A program made the translations under genes and the position numbers. This document shows, in pieces, positions 56,168 to 64,000 of a stretch of 64,000 bases of DNA; within the stretch, counting starts at the first letter, position 1, and each line of letters opens with the position of its first letter. A model generated the notes under the pieces. It saw nothing but the letters and a program-made list of their open reading frames with translations. It was not told the DNA's origin and did not search any database. This DNA is from Telmatactis stephensoni (Eukaryota > Cnidaria > Anthozoa > Actiniaria > Isophelliidae), in the NCBI GenBank assembly GCA_029948255.1, contig JALIZF010001364.1, positions 62,001 to 126,000 on the forward strand. Direction: 5' to 3'.

Positions 56168-58987
56168 TCACAGTTGATTGGTGTGGACCCACTTCTTCTT
56201 ACCATTGACATTGATTTGGTATGTAACTGAGGAGGCTTTATCTGTGATTTTGTAGGGTCCGCTCCAGCAAGTGAGGAACTTTTTCCTTTTCTTCTTCATG
56301 TTGGCAAACTGGAAGTAGAACACTTTATCACTAATGTTGTACTCTTTTGCAGTAGCTCTTCTGTCATAAATGTTCTTATTGACCTTGGCAGCTGATTCAA
56401 GATTTTCCCTCACAAATGCAAATGTATGCCTGAGGTTTTCTTGCAACTCAGTTACATATGAGTATTCTGAATCGTGTCCACCGGCTGCTTCTGGATAAGC
56501 GAAGACTAGGTGATGAGGGAGTGTCATCCGCCGTCCTGTCATCACTTCATGTGGTGAGACATTAGTTGTACTGTGAGGAGTTGATCGCAGGGCCATTAAC
56601 ACAAGTGGAAGGTGTAAGTCCCAATCTTTGCCTGTTCCTTTCACATATTTCTTCAGTACTTCCATAATGGTCTTGTTGGTTCTTTCTACAGCTCCCCCTG
56701 ACTCAGGGTGCCATGATATATGGAAGTTTTGTTTCATTTCGAGCATTTTACAGAGTTCTTGAACAATTTTGGCTGTAAAATGAGTCCCTTGATCTGATGA
56801 AAGTTTGGTAGGTAGTCCCCACCTACTGAAAACATGATGTACTAGCATTTTTGCTACAGTCCCTGCCTCCATATTGTGAGTAGGGAGTGCTTCCACATAT
56901 TTAGAAAATAAGTCAACAAGAACTAAACAGTACTGGTTGCCTCTGGAACTTTTAACCAACGGTCCAACAAAGTCTATCATAACATGACTCCAAGGTGACG
57001 ACGTAAGCCGTGGTCGTAGTGGTGCCTTGTAAAGACATCTCTTAGGTAGATGACGACAACATATAACACAGTGTTCAACATAGTTCTTAATGTCTTTGTA
57101 CATGTTTATCCAGAAAGCTGATTGAGCTGCAATCTTGTAAGTAATGTCAATACCCCTATGTCCTGATGTTGGGTGATCATGAATATACCAAATAAACAAA
57201 TCACGATACGATTTTGGTATCACAACATACTTCAAAATACAACCCTCTTGATCTTTCATAAACATCAATAATCCTTTTTCAACTGTGAAGGATTTCTTTC
57301 TATTGTACATCAACCGTAATTCTCTATTGTTCTTCAGATTTTCATCTGAAAGTTCCATTACCTTACCCTCTAACAACTGTTTCAAAGGGCCAAGGTCAGA
57401 ATCACTGTCCTGCGCTTGTACAAGGTCATCACTAGGTTCCTCAGGATAGAAGCTGTATGTTACATGTGAGTTTGAGATTGGATCATCCTCAGTCATTTGA
57501 TCGTCCAGACTTTGATTTTGGTTTGTTGTTACAGTCCTGACATACTGAGCACCCTCTGGAATGAGGTGAGGGTCCAGTTCCCACTCCAGTCCATTTTCAG
57601 CTCCATCTTTAGCAAGACTGTCAGCATGATCATTACCGTACTTATCAGGCCCACTCTTTTGTGAATGACCTTTCACCTTTTTCCAGTAGACATCAATACC
57701 CGATGTATTAATCAATGAATCAATAGCTGAGATAATATTTGAATTCTTCACATGCTTTCCTTTACTGTTCAACATCCCAGAATTTTTCCATCTTGGTAGA
57801 TATTCCAGGAAAGTTTTTACAACATATTCAGAGTCAGTACATAAAACTACTTCACTGAGATTCAGGTCAATAGCTTGTGTTAAAGCAATCAAAGCAGCAG
57901 CTAATTCAGCGTATTGTGAAGTTTGCTTACCAAGTAGATATCCTTGGCTGTACTTGTTGTAATCTTCTTTGGGCCAGTATACTCCAGCACCAGCTTTAGT
58001 TTCTTGATTTACATCAGTAAATGAGCAACCATCAGCATATACACACTCCATGCTTGTGCAAAGTTCTGAATCCCATTTGAAGTGTCTTTCTATATATACA
58101 TCATTGCTGTCCAAGTTGCTGCATTCAGTACTACAGTCATGCAAACTTGCTAAACCTTCAACATGTTTCATATTAGAATTTTTCTTATACTGTACTTCCA
58201 ATGACTGGCTCTGTAGCACAAGGGCCCATTTACCGATGCGAGTAGACAATTCACTATTCTTGTTTGCTAGGAATATTACTGGGTGGTGTGAGGTTTTAAC
58301 AATGGCATGGTGACCACACAAGTAAGGTTTGAAATACAAAATAGCCCATGTGGCTGTAAAACAATGTTTCTCACACTCACCATAACGTTTTTCTGCAGGT
58401 GACAAACTTTTGCTAGCATATGATATCACTCTGGGTGAACCATCTTGAATTTGTGAGAGTACAGCACTCATGGCATTGTCAGAACATGTTGTTTCAACAA
58501 TAAACTCAGCTCCTGCAAAGAATTGTGGGTAACCAAGTACAGGTGCTTGACAAAGTTGTGATTTAAGTTCTTGTAATGCTATATGTTCAGCGTTTCCAAA
58601 TCTCCATTCCACATCTTTGCGAAGAAGCTTTGTAAGTGGTTCAGCGATTTTTGCATAGTCCTTGATAAACCTTCGATAGAAATTAAGTGTTCCTAGAATG
58701 CTACGAAGCTGAGTCTGATTCTTTGGGTCTTGTATGTTCTGAATAACCTGAGTTTTCTTTGTCTGTGGTGAAATTCCTTCTGAAGACAGACGGTACCCTA
58801 AGTAATCAACTGACGATCTTGCAAAGTGGCATTTACGAAGGGGAACTTTGACACCGGCCTTCGCAAACTGTTCAAATACATATCTTAACTGACTTAAGTG
58901 TTCGTCCCAGTCATCACTATTGGCTAGGACATCATCAACGAACAATGACGTACATCTGGTAATACCTTGTGCAAGAAGATGTTCCAT
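56168..58987 (-). CDS. pol: Pol part 2: RT end, two RNase H domains, integrase
   Basis: 939 codons. Residues 1-60 finish the RT palm with FVDD (16-19) in place of the usual Y-x-DD. A first RNase H/connection region (about 160-280) has lost key acids: the usual ETDAS is ETTCS (about 165-169) and the later TDH is TSH (232-234). A second RNase H (about 314-465) is complete: D319 in VYADG, E361 in QYAEL, D385 in CTDSE, H441 in KGH and D456 in NDHAD. Integrase follows: HHCC finger (H603, H610, C640, C643), then D672, D732 and E768 in D-D-35-E spacing, and a WSGPYKI GPY/F module near the end. The frame stops at TGA 56170-56168 right after KKWVHTNQL but stays open for 89 more codons to a second TGA at 55900-55898, so the annotated end is probably premature. 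It overlaps part 1 by 64 nt in another frame. Confidence 0.92.
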   Translation of the reverse strand: MEHLLAQGITRCTSLFVDDVLANSDDWDEHLSQLRYVFEQFAKAGVKVPLRKCHFARSSVDYLGYRLSSEGISPQTKKTQVIQNIQDPKNQTQLRSILGTLNFYRRFIKDYAKIAEPLTKLLRKDVEWRFGNAEHIALQELKSQLCQAPVLGYPQFFAGAEFIVETTCSDNAMSAVLSQIQDGSPRVISYASKSLSPAEKRYGECEKHCFTATWAILYFKPYLCGHHAIVKTSHHPVIFLANKNSELSTRIGKWALVLQSQSLEVQYKKNSNMKHVEGLASLHDCSTECSNLDSNDVYIERHFKWDSELCTSMECVYADGCSFTDVNQETKAGAGVYWPKEDYNKYSQGYLLGKQTSQYAELAAALIALTQAIDLNLSEVVLCTDSEYVVKTFLEYLPRWKNSGMLNSKGKHVKNSNIISAIDSLINTSGIDVYWKKVKGHSQKSGPDKYGNDHADSLAKDGAENGLEWELDPHLIPEGAQYVRTVTTNQNQSLDDQMTEDDPISNSHVTYSFYPEEPSDDLVQAQDSDSDLGPLKQLLEGKVMELSDENLKNNRELRLMYNRKKSFTVEKGLLMFMKDQEGCILKYVVIPKSYRDLFIWYIHDHPTSGHRGIDITYKIAAQSAFWINMYKDIKNYVEHCVICCRHLPKRCLYKAPLRPRLTSSPWSHVMIDFVGPLVKSSRGNQYCLVLVDLFSKYVEALPTHNMEAGTVAKMLVHHVFSRWGLPTKLSSDQGTHFTAKIVQELCKMLEMKQNFHISWHPESGGAVERTNKTIMEVLKKYVKGTGKDWDLHLPLVLMALRSTPHSTTNVSPHEVMTGRRMTLPHHLVFAYPEAAGGHDSEYSYVTELQENLRHTFAFVRENLESAAKVNKNIYDRRATAKEYNISDKVFYFQFANMKKKRKKFLTCWSGPYKITDKASSVTYQINVNGKKKWVHTNQL

Positions 58988-60108
58988 TCAGCAGGGCTGT
59001 TCACATAGCCAAATGGCAACCGAGTCCATGTATACTGCACATCATCAAATGTAAATGCTAATTTATGCTGATCTTTTTCATTAACTGGTATTGTCCAGAA
59101 GCCATTAGCAACATCAAGAGTTGAGAAAAATGCAGACTTTTTCAAACGAGACAGGGAATAGTCAATGTCTCCCATTGGCCATCTCGATATAGGTACTTTA
59201 CGGTTCAGATTTCTAAAGTCTATGCACATCCTCCATGTCCCATTAGATTTTAGGACAGGCCATACTGGGGAATTATATGTACTGTTGCATGGACGAATAA
59301 TTCCATTTGATTCAAGTTCAGCAACTATATCTTTCAAGTCGTCATATGCAGCCCATGGTATTTTGTATTGTTTAGTATAGATGGGCTCACCTGCCTTGTT
59401 AGTGGGGATTTCAGCTTCATGAAGAGTGGTGATACCAACATCATTTTTGCCTTTGGTGAATATCCCTTTGAACTCTGACAACAACTTTAACAACTGTTCT
59501 TTCTGTACTTCATCTGCTGCTTCAGCTTTCTCTACTGCATCCTTTATCTGTTCTTCTATGTTTACTTCCCCTACTGAGCTCATGCCAATTTCCATCTGCT
59601 CTTCAGCTTTCTCTACTTTGCCATCATAGTGTTCAGACTGGTTAACAACATTCCCTCTCTCCTTTTCGGTCGACTCCAGACTTTTCAACTTCACTGTTAA
59701 TCCAGTTGGTTCTGCAAAGCAACAATCAATTTCCTCGCTCCTCAACGGTCTGTCTTGAAATTCTAATCTCTTAATGTGAAATGTGCCAGTGTCATTGTTT
59801 GCTTTCAACCATTCAGGTGTACTTTCAGTGTCGTCAGGTGAAATCACTGTAGCTCCTGGTAGCTTGTCTCCGATAACTAATATACCAGTGTCAAAGGTTG
59901 GCGCATCTAGAGCAATCACTTTGCCAATCCTCTTCCCTCTTTGCAGAACAATATCTTTATATTGTACATTTCTAACATAAATCCAGAACCATGGTCTATT
60001 TGTTGAAACAATACAGTCAACAACTTCAAGTCCTAATGCAAGCAGACTTGCTGATGCATGCACTGTTCCATCTTTTCCATCAATATCTTGATTCTTTGCT
60101 ACTCGCAT
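58924..60108 (-). CDS. pol: Pol part 1: linker and reverse transcriptase fingers/palm
   Basis: 394 codons. After a ~200-residue linker (spacer or dUTPase-like position, not identified) the RT domain starts near residue 245: the NSPVWPVLKSNGTWRMCIDF block, STLDVANGFW with catalytic D332, and WTRLPFGYVNSPAEW. The WTRLPxGxxNSP phrase resembles retroviral RTs more than typical Gypsy (LPFGLxNAP). The frame is lost just after NSPAEW: the expected short helix before MEHLL is missing, so a small deletion (roughly 10-13 nt, by comparison with RT spacing) moves the rest into the next frame. The ATG at 60108 overlaps the protease frame by 10 nt in the -1 frame, so frameshifting or a frame mutation separates protease and RT. 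Confidence 0.88.
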   Translation of the reverse strand: MRVAKNQDIDGKDGTVHASASLLALGLEVVDCIVSTNRPWFWIYVRNVQYKDIVLQRGKRIGKVIALDAPTFDTGILVIGDKLPGATVISPDDTESTPEWLKANNDTGTFHIKRLEFQDRPLRSEEIDCCFAEPTGLTVKLKSLESTEKERGNVVNQSEHYDGKVEKAEEQMEIGMSSVGEVNIEEQIKDAVEKAEAADEVQKEQLLKLLSEFKGIFTKGKNDVGITTLHEAEIPTNKAGEPIYTKQYKIPWAAYDDLKDIVAELESNGIIRPCNSTYNSPVWPVLKSNGTWRMCIDFRNLNRKVPISRWPMGDIDYSLSRLKKSAFFSTLDVANGFWTIPVNEKDQHKLAFTFDDVQYTWTRLPFGYVNSPAEWNIFLHKVLPDVRHCSLMMS

Positions 60109-60893
60109 CTTAACGTCACCGTCTCTAGTACTTCAACATCACACACCTGGGGTGTTACCTGAACAGTGTTTACTCCTTTCCAGCCTTGAGCGAAGGGTGT
60201 CACTTCCTTTGTACAACTTCTCAGAACTCCATTGACTAAATCAATGACACAAGATAATCTCCACAGAACATCAGCACCAATCAGCATTGGGCTACTAATA
60301 TCACAGACATAAACTGGGTGCCTGATCACCCTAGTTCCAAATTTCAAGTTCAGCCAACATCTTCCATATGTTTTGACTCTTCCATTACTTGCGTTGTACA
60401 TCTTAGCACACCCATCAATCAACTGTAAGCCTGGGTTGCTCAGTAATAACTGTTCAAATAATTCCTTGGTTATGACAGTGGCCTCTGCTCCCAAGTCCAA
60501 CAGTGTTATCACATCAATGCTCGTTTCTATGGTAACAGCGAAATGAGGACAGCCCCCTTCCCGTGGGAAAATCAAAGCTCCCAAAATGTCATCAGACACA
60601 CAGTCATTTTCAATTCTTTCTTGCAGGGGATCAATGTCTCTCTCACTCAACTCGTCTACTTGTAAACTTCTAGCATGGATTGTCTCTGGCAGTCTCTCAT
60701 CAACAGACAGTGTTCTCTCAAGCTTTCCACTATCTATGTCATCACCACTAGATTCATCATTACTAGACATCAATTTACTTTCCATATCAGAGTTGACTTC
60801 AACAGACATCAGATCATCTCCATCGCTTGTCTTGTCCTTTTCCTCATGTGTCATATCAGTTTCAGAATGCTTATCTTTAACTATGGGGGTCAT
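60099..60893 (-). CDS. pro: Retropepsin-like aspartic protease region
   Basis: 264 codons in the same frame as gag, separated from it by one TGA and three codons. The first ~105 residues are acidic and Ser-rich. The protease signature is DLGAEATVI (133-141): retropepsins have D-[ST]-G, so Leu in the middle is unusual. The second typical block is LIGADVLWRL near 208-218. The frame ends at TAG 60101-60099 while the RT frame, one base back, is already open from about 60131. Confidence 0.8.
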   Translation of the reverse strand: MTPIVKDKHSETDMTHEEKDKTSDGDDLMSVEVNSDMESKLMSSNDESSGDDIDSGKLERTLSVDERLPETIHARSLQVDELSERDIDPLQERIENDCVSDDILGALIFPREGGCPHFAVTIETSIDVITLLDLGAEATVITKELFEQLLLSNPGLQLIDGCAKMYNASNGRVKTYGRCWLNLKFGTRVIRHPVYVCDISSPMLIGADVLWRLSCVIDLVNGVLRSCTKEVTPFAQGWKGVNTVQVTPQVCDVEVLETVTLRCE

Positions 60894-60902
60894 TGACTCA
60901 AA

Positions 60903-62456
60903 TCACTGTTGAGATTGAACTGGATTTTGCTGTTGATTCACGGGTACTTCAGCGGCAGTTGCTGTCTGTCTCTCGTATCCTTCAATGACTTTCTTCAGAT
61001 ACTCCAAGAAATCATTTTGCTTGGGTTGTGTAGTGGAAGGCTTATCAGTCTGGTTGTGAGAAATTGTGGATGGGTTTCCTGTGGTGGGTCTACTTGATGT
61101 TTTTCCATCCAATATATTCTGGCATTCTTTGGCATGGTGTCCTGCTTCTCCACAGCGATAACAATCACCTTTCCTCTGCCTCTTGAAGTCATCTTTGGGC
61201 TTTGACCAGGTCCTTCTGTCTGGATACCGGTATTCTCCCTCTAGGTTCAGGGTGGGTCTGCTTCTCATCTCACATAGCTGGAATTCCTTGGGTCGTGATC
61301 TCTTGTGATGAAAAATCTCTGCTTTTGCTACAAGGTCGTCAAGGTCATTGATTGCTAATGCTTCCAGCTGCTGACGAATATGAGGTTGGAGACCATCAAC
61401 GAAGGCTAGTCTCAACTGTACATCTTTCCTTCCCTGGAAGTTACTCCCAAAAGCTTTCTTCAGCAGTCGTTGTAATCTTCGAAGAAACTCACTTGGTGTT
61501 TCGGCTGGCTTTTGTTTGCCTTCCTTTCCTCTTATCGCTTCAATCGCTGCTTCTTGGCAGGAGAACCTACCAAAGTCCCTCTCCAGCTGCTCGCAGAGTC
61601 TTTGGAAGTTGTTTTGAAACTCTGTGGGATAACTTTGTATTTGTAGACTGGCAGAGCCTTCGACTACCATCTTCAGAATTGATAGTTTTTCATCATCACT
61701 ATATGGGGGCTCTCTCATGCTGAGTCTGCTGTTCAGGGTTGCCAGGAATTCCTCAATGCCGGCATTGGGTCGTACCTCTGGGTTGAATAGCGTTAAATTT
61801 TTACAAATTTTCGACCAGTCGGACGGGAGGCCTTTCTTCGTGCGAGTAGTAGTCTGCGAAGCTGTGTCAACTTCACTTTCAGCAATTGATAAATGTCTAA
61901 TCTTCATCTCTAGGGCTTTAATTTCCGTTTCTTTCTCTTTTAGATCGGCGCATAACTCAAGATTTCTTTGTCTTGTTGCTTCAAGATCCTCTTTAGTTTG
62001 TTTAATGCACTTGTTTAACGACTCTCTTTCATCTTCAAACTTTCTATCCTTGTCTCGCCGTTCGTTTACGATCACTTGATTATTTTGAATTTGGATTTCG
62101 TTTTCTTTTCGTACTTCATCGATTTCTTCACTTAAATCGGAGCTGAGAATCTTTAAGTATTTCCCTTTTGCTTCATAGTGGGAAGCTATTGCCAAGCAAA
62201 GTGTGGAGAAATTGCTCAAAGTCTTGAGAACGTTTTCGACGGGTTCAGTGATGTCGCCAGTAATCTCGAGTCGCCCAACTTTTCCTTTTTCGGACTCAAA
62301 TCTTTTTGCTAACTCTTCTTCTGATAGGATTTCGAATTCTTCCACGAAAACTGTTGACCATGGAGTTAGCTTTTCACAATTTTCCTCGATTTCGGCGTCC
62401 GGACTAGGATTTTCAACGGTGTTTTCAGCCATGAAGTGAAGAGAATTTTGGACCAC
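60903..62456 (-). CDS. gag: Gag polyprotein with CCHC zinc knuckle
   Basis: 517 codons. The N-terminal half (about 95-195) is strongly charged and heptad-like, likely coiled coil. The middle holds a capsid-like region (SDDEKLSILKMVVEGSASLQ, PSEFLRRLQRLLKKAF, LRLAFVDGLQPHIRQQLEAL) of the Ty3/Gypsy/ARC type. One zinc knuckle CYRCGEAGHHAKEC lies at about 432-445, followed by a Pro/Thr/Gln-rich tail ending QQQNPVQSQQ. The start could also be the Met at codon 9. It packages element RNA. The terminating TGA is in frame with protease. Confidence 0.92.
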   Translation of the reverse strand: MVQNSLHFMAENTVENPSPDAEIEENCEKLTPWSTVFVEEFEILSEEELAKRFESEKGKVGRLEITGDITEPVENVLKTLSNFSTLCLAIASHYEAKGKYLKILSSDLSEEIDEVRKENEIQIQNNQVIVNERRDKDRKFEDERESLNKCIKQTKEDLEATRQRNLELCADLKEKETEIKALEMKIRHLSIAESEVDTASQTTTRTKKGLPSDWSKICKNLTLFNPEVRPNAGIEEFLATLNSRLSMREPPYSDDEKLSILKMVVEGSASLQIQSYPTEFQNNFQRLCEQLERDFGRFSCQEAAIEAIRGKEGKQKPAETPSEFLRRLQRLLKKAFGSNFQGRKDVQLRLAFVDGLQPHIRQQLEALAINDLDDLVAKAEIFHHKRSRPKEFQLCEMRSRPTLNLEGEYRYPDRRTWSKPKDDFKRQRKGDCYRCGEAGHHAKECQNILDGKTSSRPTTGNPSTISHNQTDKPSTTQPKQNDFLEYLKKVIEGYERQTATAAEVPVNQQQNPVQSQQ

Positions 62457-62557
62457 GTGGATCGTGTCGACGAATTATAAAACTTGGATTTTGTCGCAAT
62501 TCAACCTTTCTAAGCCTTCAAATATATCCTTGTCGAGAGTCCAGTGTTTCTTCTATG

Positions 62558-62574
62558 TCCTGGCGTGGTCGCCA
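62558..62574 (-). promoter_or_regulatory. Primer binding site, tRNA-Arg-like
   Basis: Two bases inside the 5' LTR the minus strand reads TGGCGACCACGCCAGGA. It starts with the TGG that pairs to tRNA CCA, and its first 11 bases match the complement of animal arginine tRNA 3' ends of the ...CGTGGTCG-CCA type (recalled). Drosophila 412/mdg1 elements also use tRNA-Arg. Confidence 0.65.
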
Positions 62575-62576
62575 AT

Positions 62577-62724
62577 TGTAATAACACGAATTTGCTAACT
62601 TTGAAGACTTTTTAATCCTCACAAAATTCCAACTATACATTCTCACAGTAAAAACACTCTCACACCAGCACGCTGCCGCAAAGCATGCCGGTCTACCATT
62701 CTGATGCAAAGCATCACTGTTACA
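62577..62724 (-). repeat. 5' LTR (148 bp)
   Basis: Identical to 55597-55744. TG...CA ends; target duplication copy CTAC follows at 62725-62728. The promoter and start site of the element should lie here. Confidence 0.95.
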
Positions 62725-64000
62725 CTACATAACATCATGTCAACCAAAACAGGTAGGATGCTGCTGCCTTTTTCATACGAAAAACCTATTAATACACACC
62801 GGTTACGTCATTTTCCCCCAAAAGGTGTCATTTGAGGCCAAATATAAGACGCTAATACTTTTTTTTAGCTCGAACCATTCTAAAATGCTATTGACCCCCA
62901 AAAAATCGCACATATTTTTTAACTCGAACTTTAGGGGAACAAAAATTCTCCAAAAAGCTTACCTAATCACTTTAAAGCCAACCAAAAGCTCTTCTCAAAA
63001 TTAAAACATCTTAGTGTAAAACGAAATTGTCGCAATAATTAATAATAATAAATCCACAAATTGTAGTTGAAAAAAATACGTATTTATCACAAGTCCCACT
63101 TGGACTTAAAAAAAGCTATTTCAGTGTGTTGTGGAACTGTCACATTTTGGAAATCTTTGACTTTATTCATCGAATTTAGAAGAAATGATTTCACTAAGCT
63201 ATAACTTGGTTGTATAGGACTCTCACTCGACAGCATGTGGTTTACGACTCACATTGTGGTCAGAGCAACCTAATCTTATTAGAGAAAAATACTCACATTA
63301 ATATCTTTATCATTGTCCTCCACGTCCTCCATCGTTGTGTCTAAAGAGAATTTGAATCCTTTGATATCTTGAAAAATTCAGCCCATCGACGAATATTGTA
63401 CACAGAAGATGGAAAATGACTATATTATTTTTATAATAATTCAAAAACAGAACACTTTTTGTGGCTACTGCCTCGAAGAGGCGGAGCCACTTTGTCATCG
63501 GGTTGTAAGTCAGTCTGCAAGTAACACCACAGGAAGCCAAAAAGTCAAAACTTCGGAAATCATCGTCAGCATTCGTTCGTCCGTCACAAAGAACACAGGA
63601 AGCCCAATAATGTAACTCTGGTTCCATATGCCAAACGCCAGAAATACAGTGCTTGATCAATCGCTTGATGACAATGCTAGGCCGTTGTACCTGTTGATCA
63701 GCTCTGAAGATGTTGATTGAATAATTAATAGCTAAGAAAGGCAAGTTATTTTCTGCATATTGTGCTCAACTCTTGTCTGCAAAAGCTGTCTTAGGACTTT
63801 TTATTTAGTGACATTTTTTCGTGACACCATGCACTTGTGTAATTCATGTCGAACAATTTGTCCATTTTACTTAAGAGATTTGTCGCCCACTCTCTGTGTA
63901 ATTCGCTTCTAAGCTTAACTAGCTTTATAGGCAAGCTTTTTAGATTAAATTTAGAAATTAGTAATCGGTACCGGGAATCAGTAGTAGACAAGCGATCGCC
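62725..64000. other. Right flank, nothing firmly recognised
   Basis: Two minus-strand frames (63310-63744 and 63791-63991) have somewhat protein-like composition, for example KLVKLRSELHREW in the second, but match no family I can name and lack clear splice context. They could be exons of a gene extending beyond the window. Confidence 0.3.

Larger units (their letters stand above)
55597..62724 (-). mobile_element. Complete Ty3/Gypsy-like LTR retrotransposon
   Basis: 7128 bp on the minus strand, bounded by identical 148-bp LTRs (TG...CA) and a 4-bp target duplication CTAC (55593-55596, 62725-62728). Order 5' to 3': LTR, primer site, gag, protease, reverse transcriptase, degenerate RNase H/connection region, intact RNase H, integrase, short C-terminal extension, polypurine tract, LTR. 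The RT-RNase H-integrase order is that of Ty3/Gypsy elements and retroviruses. No envelope gene is seen. Identical LTRs imply a recent insertion, yet pol has a frame break in RT and a stop near its end. Confidence 0.95.

Noticed and set aside
63310..63991. Two minus-strand frames at the right edge as host exons
   Set aside because: Composition is mildly protein-like but no domain, splice pattern or neighbouring exon could be identified.

Overview
The window looks like animal DNA, most likely from an anthozoan cnidarian (coral or sea anemone). It is AT-rich, has short exons with canonical GT/AG introns, holds an animal metaxin-like gene and PDGF/VEGF-type genes, carries tRNA-headed SINEs, and is packed with inverted-repeat DNA transposons. 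No operon-like layout, bacterial gene or CRISPR array is visible. Assignment to Cnidaria is an inference from gene content and repeat style.

Layout. 1-13.5 kb: a segmental duplication carrying two minus-strand PDGF/VEGF-like growth-factor genes (3177-1129 and 13439-9953). Their last two exons and 3' flanks match closely; their first exons differ. Copy 2 has gained a foldback element, two TA-flanked MITEs, a SINE, a microsatellite block and a Harbinger-type MITE nested in another MITE. 13.5-16.2 kb: intergenic DNA with small MITEs. 16.2-20.3 kb: a two-exon gene for a failed-axon-connections (FAXC)-like protein. 20.5-30.5 kb: no host gene seen; it holds a 2-kb foldback element with tRNA-like modules and 8-bp target duplications, a near-perfect 382-bp palindrome, a SINE and several long hairpins. 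30.5-41.3 kb: a divergently transcribed gene pair between two minisatellites (33-bp and 84-bp units) rich in TTGGGAA/TTCCCAA. The minus gene can be spliced into an open 385-codon frame; the plus gene is a broken transposase-like gene. 43.4-54.5 kb: a second divergent pair, a SAM-like-domain gene (minus) facing a decayed C2H2/transposase-like gene (plus) that is interrupted by a MITE with a 9-bp target duplication. 55.6-62.7 kb: a complete minus-strand LTR retrotransposon with identical 148-bp LTRs, a 4-bp target duplication, a probable tRNA-Arg primer site, gag, protease, RT, two RNase H domains and integrase. 62.7-64 kb: nothing recognised.

The most interesting material is (1) the LTR element, whose first RNase H has lost catalytic residues while a second intact RNase H follows it, as in the vertebrate retroviral connection/RNase H arrangement, and which has an in-frame UGA between gag and protease; (2) two head-to-head gene pairs with similar 260-275-bp promoter gaps, suggesting two-gene DNA transposons, one bracketed by palindrome-rich arrays that could be binding sites; and (3) the foldback element carrying tRNA-like modules. 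All exon structures were assembled by eye from splice signals and reading-frame phase; no alignment or database search was run.
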